DNA of 64,000 nt from Lampris incognitus (Eukaryota; Chordata; Actinopteri; Lampriformes; Lampridae). Positions 24,376 through 36,700 of the stretch are shown piece after piece (position 1 is the stretch's first letter; each line of letters opens with the position of its first letter). A program made the position numbers and the translations under genes. The notes beneath the pieces are model-generated. The model searched no databases, was not told the DNA's origin, and was given only the letters and a program-made list of their open reading frames with translations. The stretch covers positions 67,883,169-67,947,168 of the forward strand of contig NC_079216.1 in assembly GCF_029633865.1 (NCBI RefSeq), written 5' to 3'.

Positions 24376-25675
24376 GTGGCTGCACAAACAAGCCATGATA
24401 ACAAGCTGAACTTTGATTGTAATACCAATTTGCTGTGCAAAAAGAGCCAGCAGTGGCTTTTTTGTCTGAGGAAGCTGGCTAAGTTGGGTGTCGACAGGTC
24501 CCTGATGACTTTGTTCTACAGATCTTTTATTGAGTCGGTTATTACTTTGTCTTTTATCGGTTGGTATGCCTCTCTCAACCTTCAACAGAAAAATGCACCA
24601 ACGAAGGTGATCGAGGTGTGCAGTAGCATCACAGGTGTCTGTCTGATTTATACAACAGAGATGTTAAGGAAAGCAGAGCCCATCCTGTCCGACAGCACCA
24701 CCCACCACCACCACCCCCCCTGCACCTAGAGCTTCACACCTTGCCTTCTGGTTCCCGCTTCAAATACCCAGTAGTCAAAGCCAACACATACTACAGACAC
24801 TCCTCCTTCCCCTCAGCCACGTCACTGCTACCCTGCAGCATCGGAGGCAGTACCAGCTCCACCTGCAGTGCCAGCTCCACCAGCGGTACCAGCTCCACCA
24901 GCGGTGCCAGCTCCACCAGCGGTACCAGCTCCACCAGCAGTACCAGCTCCACCAGCGGTACCAGCTCCACCAGCAGTGCCAGCTCCACCAGCGGTACCAG
25001 CTCCACCAGCAGTGCCAGCGGTACCAGCTCCACCAGCGGTACCAGCTCCACCAGCAGTGCCAGCAGCACCAGCTCCACCAGCAGTGCCAGCTCCACCAGC
25101 AGTGCCAGCGGTACCAGCTCCACCAGCGGTACCAGCTCCACCAGCAGTGCCAGCAGCACCAGCTCCACCAGCAGTGCCAGCTCCACCAGCGGTGCCAGCT
25201 CCACCAGCAGTGCCAGCGGTACCAGCTCCACCAGCGGTACCAGCTCCACCAGCTCCACCAGCAGTGCCAGCAGCACCAGCTCCACCAGCGGTGCCAGCTC
25301 CACCAGCGGTGCCAGCTCCACCAGCAGTGCCAGCTCCACCTGCAGTGCCAGCTCCACCAGCAGTGCCAGCTCCACCTGCAGTGCCAGCTCCACCTGCAGT
25401 ACCAGCTCCACCAGCAGTGCCAGCTCCACCTGCAGTGCCAGCTCCACCAGCAGTACCAGCTCCACCAGCAGTGCCAGCTCCACCAGCAGTACCAGCTCCA
25501 CCAGCAGTGCCAGCTCCACCTGGATACACACTGTGTACTGTTGCGCTGCTTTTGGTGCTCCTCACGCCATGTTGTATTATTTGTATGTATCTGCCTTGTG
25601 TGCTCTGTGGGGGTTTGAGTGTTTAAATGTTGCCGCTGCTACGCAACAAAACCTGCCTGACTTGACTTGACAAAA
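24376..25675 (+). mobile_element. CR1/L2-like LINE 3' end, interrupted by a minisatellite
   Basis: The region 24376-24729 encodes the end of a non-LTR reverse transcriptase: KKSQQWLFCLRKLAKLGVD, then FYRSFIESVITLSFIGW and MLRKAEPILSD. It continues after a frameshift with PSGSRFKYPVVKANTYYRHS at about 24744-24803. The element appears to resume after the array and end with a GACTTGACTTGAC tail near 25660-25672. It is a broken, 5'-truncated copy. The clade is assigned by recall of family motifs only. Confidence 0.75.
24845..25525. repeat. 18-bp GC-rich minisatellite inside LINE
   Basis: Units of the type CCAGCTCCACCAGCRGTR recur with occasional 12- and 9-bp shortened units. Frames are open on both strands (Ser/Thr, Pro/Ala/Val, Gly/Ala/Thr, Leu/Val/Glu patterns) as a consequence of triplet periodicity. 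No signal for translation is seen. Confidence 0.95.
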
Positions 25676-25689
25676 TGACATTAAGCCAC

Positions 25690-26073
25690 ATTAAAGTAGC
25701 CGGCAGATGGCGCTAGTTAAAAAACAACGCACTTATTAAAAAAAAACAAACACTGAAGGTCAAAGGACACGCTCGCTCGCTCGCTCGCTCAAGTTGTCAA
25801 CTGACTTAAAGGCATGACGGGGCGGCCGAGGCCGTGTGCTGACTAGTAGGTGGTGTTGTCTGTGCGCTTCTTCCAGCGGCCTCCACCCTCTCGCCGCCGC
25901 TCGGCCGGGCCTCCACCCTCTCGCCGCCGCTCGGCCAGGCAGGCTGCGTTGGGCGCCCCGCGCATGGCGGCGCCTGTCGACGGCGTGCGGAGTAAGTCGT
26001 GAATCCGAGTTCCTGGCTGGTTTCCGGAGTCACCGTGTGAGCCTCCGTCTGCAGCCGCACCGTCACGTCCACG
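25690..26073 (+). promoter_or_regulatory. ergic2: CpG-rich ergic2 promoter and 5' UTR
   Basis: GC- and CpG-rich sequence directly before the ergic2 start codon. It holds a (CGCT)n run at about 25771-25792 and a 28-bp tandem duplication of GCCTCCACCCTCTCGCC-plus-GCCGCTCGGCC at about 25879-25937. There is no clear TATA box. The start site is not resolved. Confidence 0.6.
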
Positions 26074-27758
26074 ATGAGGAGACTCAACAAGAAGAAGGCT
26101 TTAAGTCTGGTCCGAGACCTGGACGCGTTCCCGAAGGTTCCCGAGAGTTATGTAGAGACCACGGCAAGCGGCGGGACAGGTAGATATGACGACGACGACG
26201 ATGATGATGATAATGTGTTTAATCGGGGGGGGGGGAGATGATAATCTCCATGCGATAAGCGGCGGGACAGGTAGATATGATGATGATGATGATGATGTGT
26301 TTAATCGGGGGGGGGGGGAAGATGATAATCTCCATGCGATAAGCGGCGGGACAGGTAGATATGATGATGATGATGATAATGTGTTTAATCGGGGGGGGGG
26401 AGATGATAATCTCCATGCGATAAGCGGCGGGACAGGTAGATATGATGATGATGATGATGATGATGATGATGTGTTTAATGGGGGGGGGAGATGATAATCT
26501 CCATGCGATAAGCGGCGGGACGGGTAGATATGATGATGATGATGATGATAATGTGTTTAATGGGGGGGAAGATGATAATCTCCATGCGATAAGCGGGGGG
26601 ACAGGTAGATATGATGATGATGATGATGATGTGTTTAATCGGGGGGGGGAGATGATAATCTCCATGCGATAAGCGGGGGGACAGGTAGATATGATGATGA
26701 TGATGATGATAATGTGTTTAATGGGGGGGGAAGATGATAATCTCCATGCGATAAGCGGCGGGACAGGTAGATATGATGATGATGATGATGTGTTTAATCG
26801 GGGGGGGGGATGATAATCTCCATGCGATAAGCGGGGGGACAGGTAGATATGATGATGATGATGATGATAATGTGTTTAATGGGGGGGGAAGATGACAATC
26901 TCCATGCGATAAGCGGGGGGACAGGTAGATATGATGATGATGATGATGATAATGTGTTTAATGGGGGGGGGATGATAATCTCCATGCGATAAGCGGGGGG
27001 ACAGGTAGATATGATGATGATGATGATGATAATGTGTTTAATGGGGGGGGAAGATGACAATCTCCATGCGATAAGCGGGGGGACAGGTAGATATGATGAT
27101 GATGATGATGATGATAATGTGTTTAATGGGGGGGGGGATGATAATCTCCATGCGATAAGCGGGGGGACAGGTAGATATGATGATGATGATGATGATGTGT
27201 TTAATCGGGGGGGGGGATGACAATCTCCATGCGATAAGCGGGGGGACAGGTAGATATGATGATGATGATGATGATGATAATGTGTTTAATGGGGGGGAGA
27301 TGATAATCTCCATGCGATAAGCGGGGGGACAGGTAGATATGATGATGATGATGATGATGATGATGATGTGTTTAATGGGGGGGGAGATGATAATCTCCAT
27401 GCGATAAGCGGCGGGACAGGTAGATATGATGATGATGATGATGATGATGATGATGTGTTTAATGGGGGGGGAAGATGATAATCCATGCGATAAGCGGGGG
27501 GACAGGTAGATATGATGATGATGATGATGATGTGTTTAATCGGGGGGGGGAGATGATAATCTCCATGCGATAAACGGGGGGACAGGTAGATATGATGATG
27601 ATGATGATGATGATGATAATGTGTTTAATGGGGGGGGAAGATGATAATCTCCATGCGATAAGCGGCGGGACAGGTAGATATGATGATGATGATGGTAATG
27701 TGTTTAATGGGGGGGGGGGATGATAATCTCCATGCGATAAGCGGGGGGACAGGTAGAT

Positions 27759-27793
<35 letters not shown>

Positions 27794-30700
27794 AATGTGT
27801 TTAATGGGGGGGGGGATGATAATCTCCATGCGATAAGTCATTTGGAAACCCTGCACGTCTCGTAGTGTCTTTGGTAGCCTTTGCGTTCATGGCCGGCCTC
27901 GCCTTCCTGGAGTTCTTCGTGTACAGAGACACATGGATGAAGTACGAGTACGAGGTGGACACGGACTTCTCCAGGTACGTGAGGACGGTGTGCGTGTTGT
28001 CAACATGTGGTGGTAAATAAAAGGTTGGTTAGACTATAAGTCCATTATACTTGTGTTATTCTCTGTCAGTGTTGTATTGTGTAAACTGTGTAAACACAAC
28101 ATCATGGCACGTTGTGCGTGTTGGGAGGGAGATCCTCCTCTGGTGCTCTCCCTGAGCTTTCCTCCTGTTTGTTCTCCCTGTTAATGGTTTTAGGGAGGTG
28201 TTCCTTATCCGATGTGAGGGTCTAAGGACAGGGTGTTGTGTTGCTGTAAAACCTGTTCAGGCAAATTTGTGATATTGGGCTACACAAATAAAACTGACTT
28301 GACTTGACCATCATCTCTGGTCAGTTGTCAGTATTCAATTCAATTCAGTTCAAACTTTATTACAGACTCACTCCATAACAGACAAAGACCAATAGGTAAA
28401 AGACAATCCCTAGACAAGACACAGAGTAAACACAATAAAATTACATAAATGGAACAAGTCGGTGTGTTAAAAGAAGGCAGCTATACCAGTGGTCCCACAG
28501 CCGGGATTGGTAGCGTGTGGCACTGAATCTTATATTAGTCAAACTCTTGATGATTACATTATCAGAGTCATTGAGCCAGCAAATAAATTTATACATAAGA
28601 TTTCTTAGAAGAGCCTGAAAGGTACTGACTCCTGCAGCCACAAACATTTCACCTGCAGTACACCATCTAGGTCTTTTTAACAGTATTCTCATGGCATCAT
28701 TATAAGCCACTTGAAGCCTCTGTAAGCTTGCTTTTTTATAGTTTGACCACAGGTGTGCAGTGTAGAGTGTTGTACAATATGCTCTGAACAGAGACATCTT
28801 CACACTACCTGAACACACACCAAACTTGCGTGACAGAGTGTTTGCTTGCGCATACATCATGCGGCATTGCCTATAAATGTCATCATCGTCTGTCATTTGT
28901 TCAGTAATATAATGTCCAAGATATTTCACCTTATTACTTACCACAAAATTATTATCAGACAATTTAAAATCAGGACATGTTAGATGATTGACCTCTTTGG
29001 TTCTGCAGATCATGACAACACTCTTACTAGCAGTGTATTTGATATCATGCTGCACACCATACACACAACATATACATATATCAAGGAGCTGCTGGAGACC
29101 AGCACTACAGGGACTAAGAATGACAAGGTCATCTGCATACATAATATGGTTCACCAAGGTATTACCCATCATGCACCAGTACAGGCTTTCAGTTTCTTGG
29201 ACAAATCATCAATATATAAATTGTAGAGAACTGGAGACAGAATTCCCCCTTGTCTGACACCATTGCTAACCCCAAATGGGGCTGAAACTCTATTACCCCA
29301 TTTCACTTGCATAGTCTGGTGGGCATACCAATAAGCCAGAATTCTCACAATGTATTTAGACACCCCTCTTTGACTCAATCTAACAAACAACTTTGTATGA
29401 TTAACACGATCAAAAGCTTTAGAAGCATCAACAAAACATATAAGAACTGATGAGTTTGGGCCTCCTATTTGTTTACAATATCCTTTAAGGCATATATACA
29501 TAAGTCAGGGTTTGCCTGCCATACATACTTGTTCCAACCAGACCTGATGTTCTGTGTCTTATTTTTATACTTGTAGTAGGGCTTACTATCTTCATACAGA
29601 GTACTAACAATATCATCATACATGCAGCAAAGATCTCTCCTATGCCTCATATCCTTGCAGTTAATGTCTCTGCACATAACTGCATCTCTAAGCAGATGTA
29701 GTATATTACCCAAGGTTTCATCTGTATGGGCATGATAGGCTAAGATGTCCTCCTTTGTAAGAGTTGACCAGTCCAACCTTCTGCATTATCACTATCTCCA
29801 TTACTCGACAGCACAGGCAGATGTTCCAACATTTATAGCCATAGCTAGAGGTATGTGATCAGTCGTTGCTGCCCCATACATAATACCTATACTCCCCAAC
29901 GAGGCATGTGCAGCAGCAGTGCAAATACAGCGGTCCAGCCATGACGCAGTGTGCCAGGCCTCACTTGTGTATGTAAAAGTATTTGTAGGCAACAAGACTT
30001 TGCTTGACAATATAAGATTATTATCTTGACAGAACTGAACCATGTGATTAGCAAATAACGAATTCCTGTCTGAGATATCAGCATTCAGATCCCCAATGAC
30101 ATACACACTGGAAGAAGTATTAGCTTGAATAAAGGAATTGATGAGTGCAAGCCTATTTAAATATTCATCCTCGTTCTGCTGGCATTCATAAGGTGTATAC
30201 ACATTTAGGATAAAGAGTCCCCTGTCATTGTGAGTAAACTGTATTGCAATGCACCAGTCAACACCAAGCCTAACCACATTTATCAATGAGTCGAGCTTCT
30301 TATTCCATAGAATAGCCACACCCCCTGGTATCCTTCCTCTGACTAGTCCCACGCCAAGGTCAGTTGTAGAGTCCCCAGCCCCATGAAAGTTCCCATTGAA
30401 GGAGTTTAGTTTTTCCAGCTCTTGCTTTGCTCAAAATGTCTCTTGCATACATAGTATGTCCCAGTTCTCTAAAAGGTTTTCAACAACTTTGCGGCGAGCT
30501 TTATCCCCTGCGCTCTGGCCCAGACGCAGGCCACGACAGTTGTATGACAAAACCCCAATGTTCATTTAGCAAGACTAGTGAGTGACCATATCACCAGCAG
30601 GCATACTCATCGATCCCGCAACAAAAGCAGTGTTTGACCCTATAACTCCACCCCTGCACGGCTCATAATAGCGCCGGACAAGCGCCCCTTCAGGCCAGAG

Positions 30701-33700
30701 CTCCAGATTGTACATTTCTCCAACCTCACTGCATTCGGCAGATATTTTAAATGAGCCTAATCTACTGTGTACAAAGCCAATCTGTTGACAGATAACATCA
30801 CGGCCAAGTTTATCTTTAAGATACCCAGACAGAGTGTCAGTGTCTAGGTCTGGTGTGAACTTGGTGGCAAAAACACTCAGCAGCTTCGTCTTTACCACCT
30901 TGATATTACTCCCAGCTCCGGTACCAACAACATTAACGGATTTCTTTTTCTGCCCGGGGTGAACAGTACGTGAGCTTGAGTGAATAGCAACTTTCGCGGG
31001 GCGACGTTTCACGACTTGACTCCACATTGAGCATTGTTGCTGTCAGTTGGCAGTTGGCAGCCAACGACCAGTTTGGGCAACATTTTCAGAAAAAAAATAA
31101 TTTGTGTTTTCCGGTCGAAATATGCTATTAAAATCTTAATTTATTCAGACACATAGGTGGGTCCACATTATATAAAAAAAATACAACACAGGACAACAGC
31201 ACAAAGCTATAGCTAAAAACAGCAGTTCACAAGTCCACAGCGATTAAAAGCTATACAGACATTTGTTCCAATGTTTCCAGAAACAAGAGGAGTACCTTGT
31301 GTCACTGTGTGTAGGCTCCGTTAACAGAATTGTAATTACATTCTTGGAGTCAATTAATCGACAGATAAATTTGTACATAAAATTCCTCAACACAGCATGA
31401 CAAGTGGGAACATTACTAGTCGCTAACATGTGACCTGCACTTGTCCATCTTGGAAGCTTGAGCAAGACTCTGAATGCATCAGTATATGCTGCCTGCAGCT
31501 TCTTCATTGTTGCTTTGCTATAACTGCACCACAAGTGGGCTGTACAGAGTGGAGTACAGCAGCCATAAAAAGAGCAGTTTTAACATCGTCTGTACACATG
31601 TGACATTTGCGTGCCAGCATATTGGCTTGTGCGTACAGTTTGCAACACTCTGTGTAACTTGCATTGGTTTGTTTGATACTGTTTACTTTGATGCATACTA
31701 TGAGGTATATGATGAAGATTAAGGTCAGCCCTAGAAAAAGGTTGGGTAAACTATAGTCTGCAAATAAAAAAGGTGGGTTAACTGTGTTGAGGTGTGCTTA
31801 CCTTCCACTACACTACTGAATGTAATTCTTGTTATCTCCAGACCTCCTTTCTGTAGTTTTAACATCTGTTTCTGGGTTTACCTTATTTGACACTTTGTTG
31901 CATCAATTTCACAACTGGAGTTGCTTTATCCTAATTACCTTTATATTTCCTTATTCACAGTAAACTAAGACTTAATATTGATATCACAGTGGCCATGAGA
32001 TGCCAGTGTAAGTGCATTTTAAAATCTATACCTCAACTGAATTCTGTTTTACTCAAAAAAGATGGAAAATGAGCACTCAGTCCAAGCCAACATATGAAGT
32101 GATCGAACTGTGTTTTTGTGGATGATGCAGTTGTAGGTGCTGATGTCCTGGATCTGGCTGAGACTATGGTTGCATCAGATGGCTTAATATATGAACCAGT
32201 GAGTATGGTTGTCTGCATGATATCACAGCAAGTTATGCATCCTTTGGTTGCAGAGGAAAGAGTAAAACTTAACAGGGATGAACTTGGACTCTCAAAACCA
32301 AGCCTCTTACATAATTTCTTTTGTTAAATCCTGGGATTATACCCTGCTTTTGCCCCCCCCCCGACATACAACCCATGCCTCTAAGTAGGTTCTCTCCCTA
32401 GTTTGAATGTACAAGGCAAAGTAGCATCAAACCCATGTGTTGGTAATGTTTATGTGCTCTCTCTCTTAATGACAAAATAACCTTACTTCCCTTTCCCTTT
32501 ATGTTTAAGGTCCACTTTGAGCTTTCTCCTCAGCAAAGGTTATGGCACATGTAAGTCATATTAAATTATCAACTCGTAAATTTCATAACATCTTATTCCT
32601 CGAGTAGCTTGATTGACAGCTGATGATTAAGGCTGGGTGTTTGTCATGGAAAATATTGACTAAAGTCACGGAGCAATCATGGCAAAGTTGTAGACAATCA
32701 CGGAAAACTGAAAAGAAAGAGGCAGAAATCATGGAGTGTTTTAAATAGCTTGAATGTATTCAATTAACCAAGAGATCTCATGCACAGCAGTGGTAATTTA
32801 TTGAAATAACATGCGCAACTGTAGCAACAGTAACAAGTGCTTGAATAAATTTTAAAAAAAAAACAGCGGGCAGTTGCCGCTTGTAACAAATACAACTGAA
32901 ATGCATTGGTAGACTGCTGCATTTAATAGTTTTGGTCCATCACGGAAAGAAAGAGCATGCCTTTTGGTCTTTAATTTAACAGAACGTTTTGATAAACAGA
33001 TTATGCTCACATTGCATTACTAAAATAATAAAACGGTTAAAGTGTGTTTATTTATTTAAAGTTTGTTTTGATATAACATGTTGTACATTGCGAGGTTCGA
33101 GTCTTTTATGGAGCGCCTGTTGTCACTGACAACATTACCGTAACGGGAGAAGAGCGCTCAGCATCAACACTGTTGACAGGGGCTGTCAAACATCTGATTG
33201 CAACAACTGACAAGGATGGGAATCTTGATCCCAACACATTCCAGAATCTGTATACATTGTCGCACTTTGTTTCTCCCGGCATTTGGCAGTATGCACGGTA
33301 CTCGTGTTCTTCCTCAAAGAAGTAAATGTAGTCATCCAAGTGGTTCATGTGGAATAAGGCTGCTTCAAACCAGCTGTTCCATCGCGTTATTACAGGTGTC
33401 GGTGGAATGCACGGAGTTTTCTCATTTTCCTGGAGATACTACCTGGGGAATCTAGCTTTACGTGCAGGACAAGCTGTAAACGCCTGTTTCACAGCCACAA
33501 CCGGATCGTCTTGCACCATACGTCACCCACCAAGTTTAAGAGGTGTTTAACACAGGTGATATGGACAGCGTTTAGAAAGAGAGGTTTCATTCCTCGTTCC
33601 CAGGCCTTAGTCATATACACAGCGTTGTCAGATACAACTGCAGTGACTCGATCGAAGGGGACCGCATATTTCGTCAGTGTACCCTGTATGGCCTGGCTTA

Positions 33701-36700
33701 CTGTCTTGAAATTGACACTGTCTAGAACCAGGCAGTCTAACAGAATTACATCCAATTTCAACTCCTCCTCTCACTCGGGTTTGCTTAATACAGCCAGTAT
33801 GTTGAGAACGCATCTGTCCTCGGCATCAGTGGTCTCGTCAGCAACAGTGCTAATTCCATCACAAACTTTGAGTTTGTCTTTGATCTCGTTCACGTGTTTC
33901 GTGAATATGCTAGGCAGGTAGTTGTGTCGGAGTTGACAGGCACTTGGAATTACTCCGATGTCGTGGAGATTGCTTTCCAGACAGGACTTCAGGCCAACAT
34001 TGTCCAGTGTGTGTAAGGGGATGTTGGCTGAAGTGAAAGCTTCTGTACGTTTAATTACCTGACTCTGTCTATGCAATTGTGCGGTTGTTTTAGCTTGAAA
34101 CAGCTCTGACACAGTTTTCTGCAGTTTTCGGCTCTTCTCGGTTTCAACGGCCCGATCCGCGGTTTTCTTTTTATGGACGTTTGTCTGCAAATGCTTGTCG
34201 CAACTTGCTTTTCCAGTGTAGTCCACCGGGATGTTACACACTGAGCAAAATAACAAACCACCACTGACATGAACAGTTTCTTCTGGGTATTGTAGGGACC
34301 GTGCTTTAGCGGAGGTCTTTGCAGTTTTACTCATTTTGAAGTTTTTGATCGGACCGTGACTAACGTTAGCCGTTCATTCATTCGCACTTCTAACGTAACC
34401 ATGGGAACGTAACATTACACTGTAAACTTCCGCTAATTGGGACAATCTATGGGTCGGAGTGTAGGTCAAAATGTACAATGCTAGGCTATATGCGGTTCAG
34501 AAGTGATGGTTAAAATGCTTAGTGCCTATACAGATCACACTGTAGGCTGTGTTAAGATTGACGGTTAGGCTACCATTCAAAACTGTAGAAAAATCACAGA
34601 AAGCACTAAAAACTGGGGAAATCGCGGACATGGCAAAAAAAATGGCCAGAATCACGGAATCTGTGACACCCGCGACCTCCGTGACAAACACCCAGCCTTA
34701 CTGATGATTGCTTCTGGCATGAAACAGGCTTGTACTGTCTCATAAAGAATTTACTTCACTCACTGGATTTACATCTTATTCATATGCGACCACACCGCCT
34801 AAAGGGATATGACGTTTTCAACTTTGGTCTGTTATGTTATCAGGCAGGTGTCTTTACAGTGGCAAAAATGTTTCCGTTTACATTTCCGTTTACCCCAAGG
34901 GACATTTTTTAGACCTCCAGTTTCAAGCTAACTGCTTAACTAGTGACTTGCTTAGTTGGTACCATTTATCGTGACGCACTGTTGCAGTCTGTGAGTTACA
35001 AGCTGTTTCTTTGCTTTTGTGTCACTCAGGAAACTCGTTCCTCTGTGTAACAAGTTTTGTGGCAAATGAAATAGTGGACCAGAATTGAAAGTGCTTCTTA
35101 ATTCGTTGGACTGGTTGTTGTCTCATAACTACATGATTCAAATTTCTCCTTCTGATGCTTTAATCTTTATTCTTGCCCTCATTCCATCTTTATCCTTCCA
35201 ACCCTCACGCTCAGGACTCTGCTGCACATCCAGGAGCGTCTCAGAGAGGAGCACTCTCTCCAGGACATTTTCTTCAAGACGGCTTTAAAAGGAGCTCCCA
35301 CTGCTCTTCCTCCCAGGTATGTGCTGCTGAAGATAAGCTCTTTTGTGTCGAGATAAATGTTTTGTGTGTGCATATGTGTGTGTGTGTGTGTGTGTGTGTT
35401 TGGGGATGGGATTATACTTCCATATCACCTGTTATGTACAACAGACATGAAACAACTCTCTTTTTTTTTTAATTCATTTTTACCTTTGCCAACCCCCAGA
35501 GAAGACAGCCCTATTGAGCCCCCTGCGGCCTGCAGGATACACGGGCACTTGTACATCAACAAGGTGGCAGGAAACTTCCATATTACTGTGGGCAAGTAAG
35601 TCAAGTCAAGTTTATGTGTAAAACCTAAAATTGCAAATTTGTCCCAGAGGGCTTAACAATCATAACTATACTCAGTACAATGTACAACACCCCCTATCCT
35701 TTGACCCTCAACTGAGATGACGAAAAACTCGACAAGTATGTATCAGTGCAACACCAAAAAGTGTACCAAGAATGGTTGTTCTCTCCTGAATCAGTTATTA
35801 CTGTTTTGTAAATTTCGGCACCCATGATGGCTCTTAAGAATTACTTTTGCCTATGTCACCAGTTTACCTTTGTGTTGTTTCACTTTTCATCAGATATGAT
35901 TGACATGGTAGAAATATTTAAACCTGGAGTCTGACGTGTGGTGTTTTTATACCCATCACAGAGCCATCCCACATCCCAGAGGCCACGCACATTTAGCAGC
36001 CCTTGTCAGTCATGACAGTGAGTTTCTTATTTTTGTTGATTAGGTCCAGTTATATGCAAACCTTTATGATATATAAAACATAAAAAGCAAATTTCGTCTT
36101 CATTAATGAACACAAGTCCTGCAAGTCTTCTTTTTTTTATTATTTCATTTTCCTGAAAACACTTTAGTAATGCACCACATCCTTTCTCACTTGTAATTTG
36201 GCACGTGCAGTGCATCTTTGAGGTGCAGCTGCTGCCACGCTTCTTGACAATCATTGACTGTCTGGACTTGCCACCATTTCACAGCCTATAACTTCTCCCA
36301 CCGGATTGACCACCTGTCATTTGGAGACGAGATCCCTGGGATCATCAATCCTCTGGACGGGACAGAGAAAGTCTCTGCTGATCGTAGGTTCAATTCTGGA
36401 TGATTATCCCTTTTAAAATGTTGGACTTATTTCAATTCAAGACACCAAAATGTCATTACCTCTGTGCTTTTGATCTGTAGAAAGTCTGCTCTCGTTTTTC
36501 TATAGACGACTGCAAGTGTTTGTGTCAGCCCTGCTCTAAAATCCTCTCAGATCCAGAGTCTGAACAAAATTGCAGCATCAACGTTGTTTTTTAAAGCAAA
36601 GCCGCTGTCAGTTTCAATGACTATGTGGCAGTTGCATAGTTTTATAATCCATTGTACTGATTAACTTGGTTGATGAAAGTGCAGTCTAGAGAATGAAGGT

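Larger units (their letters stand above)
28333..31041 (-). mobile_element. 5'-truncated non-LTR retrotransposon in ergic2 intron 2
   Basis: Minus-strand LINE flanked by a 13-bp near-identical duplication (GTCAGTTGTCAGT at 28320-28332, GTCAGTTGGCAGT at 31042-31054), the mark of target-primed insertion. It contains the end of ORF1 (31027-30575) and ORF2, which starts at 30565, ten bases after the ORF1 stop. ORF2 has endonuclease and reverse transcriptase domains and is broken by stops and a deletion. It lies antisense to ergic2. Confidence 0.88.

Noticed and set aside
24741-25670. Ser/Thr-, Pro/Ala- and Gly/Ala-rich frames resembling mucin or antifreeze-like proteins
   Set aside because: An 18-bp minisatellite within a broken LINE. 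Similarity to repetitive proteins is compositional only, and no signal peptide or gene structure is present.
26186-27865. Asp-rich and Ile/Ser-rich frames in ergic2 intron 1
   Set aside because: Produced by (GAT)n and G-runs of the intronic array.
28441-29172. A 243-codon minus-strand frame that might be a host gene
   Set aside because: YADD motif and homology to the neighbouring LINE copy show it is part of a retrotransposon reverse transcriptase.
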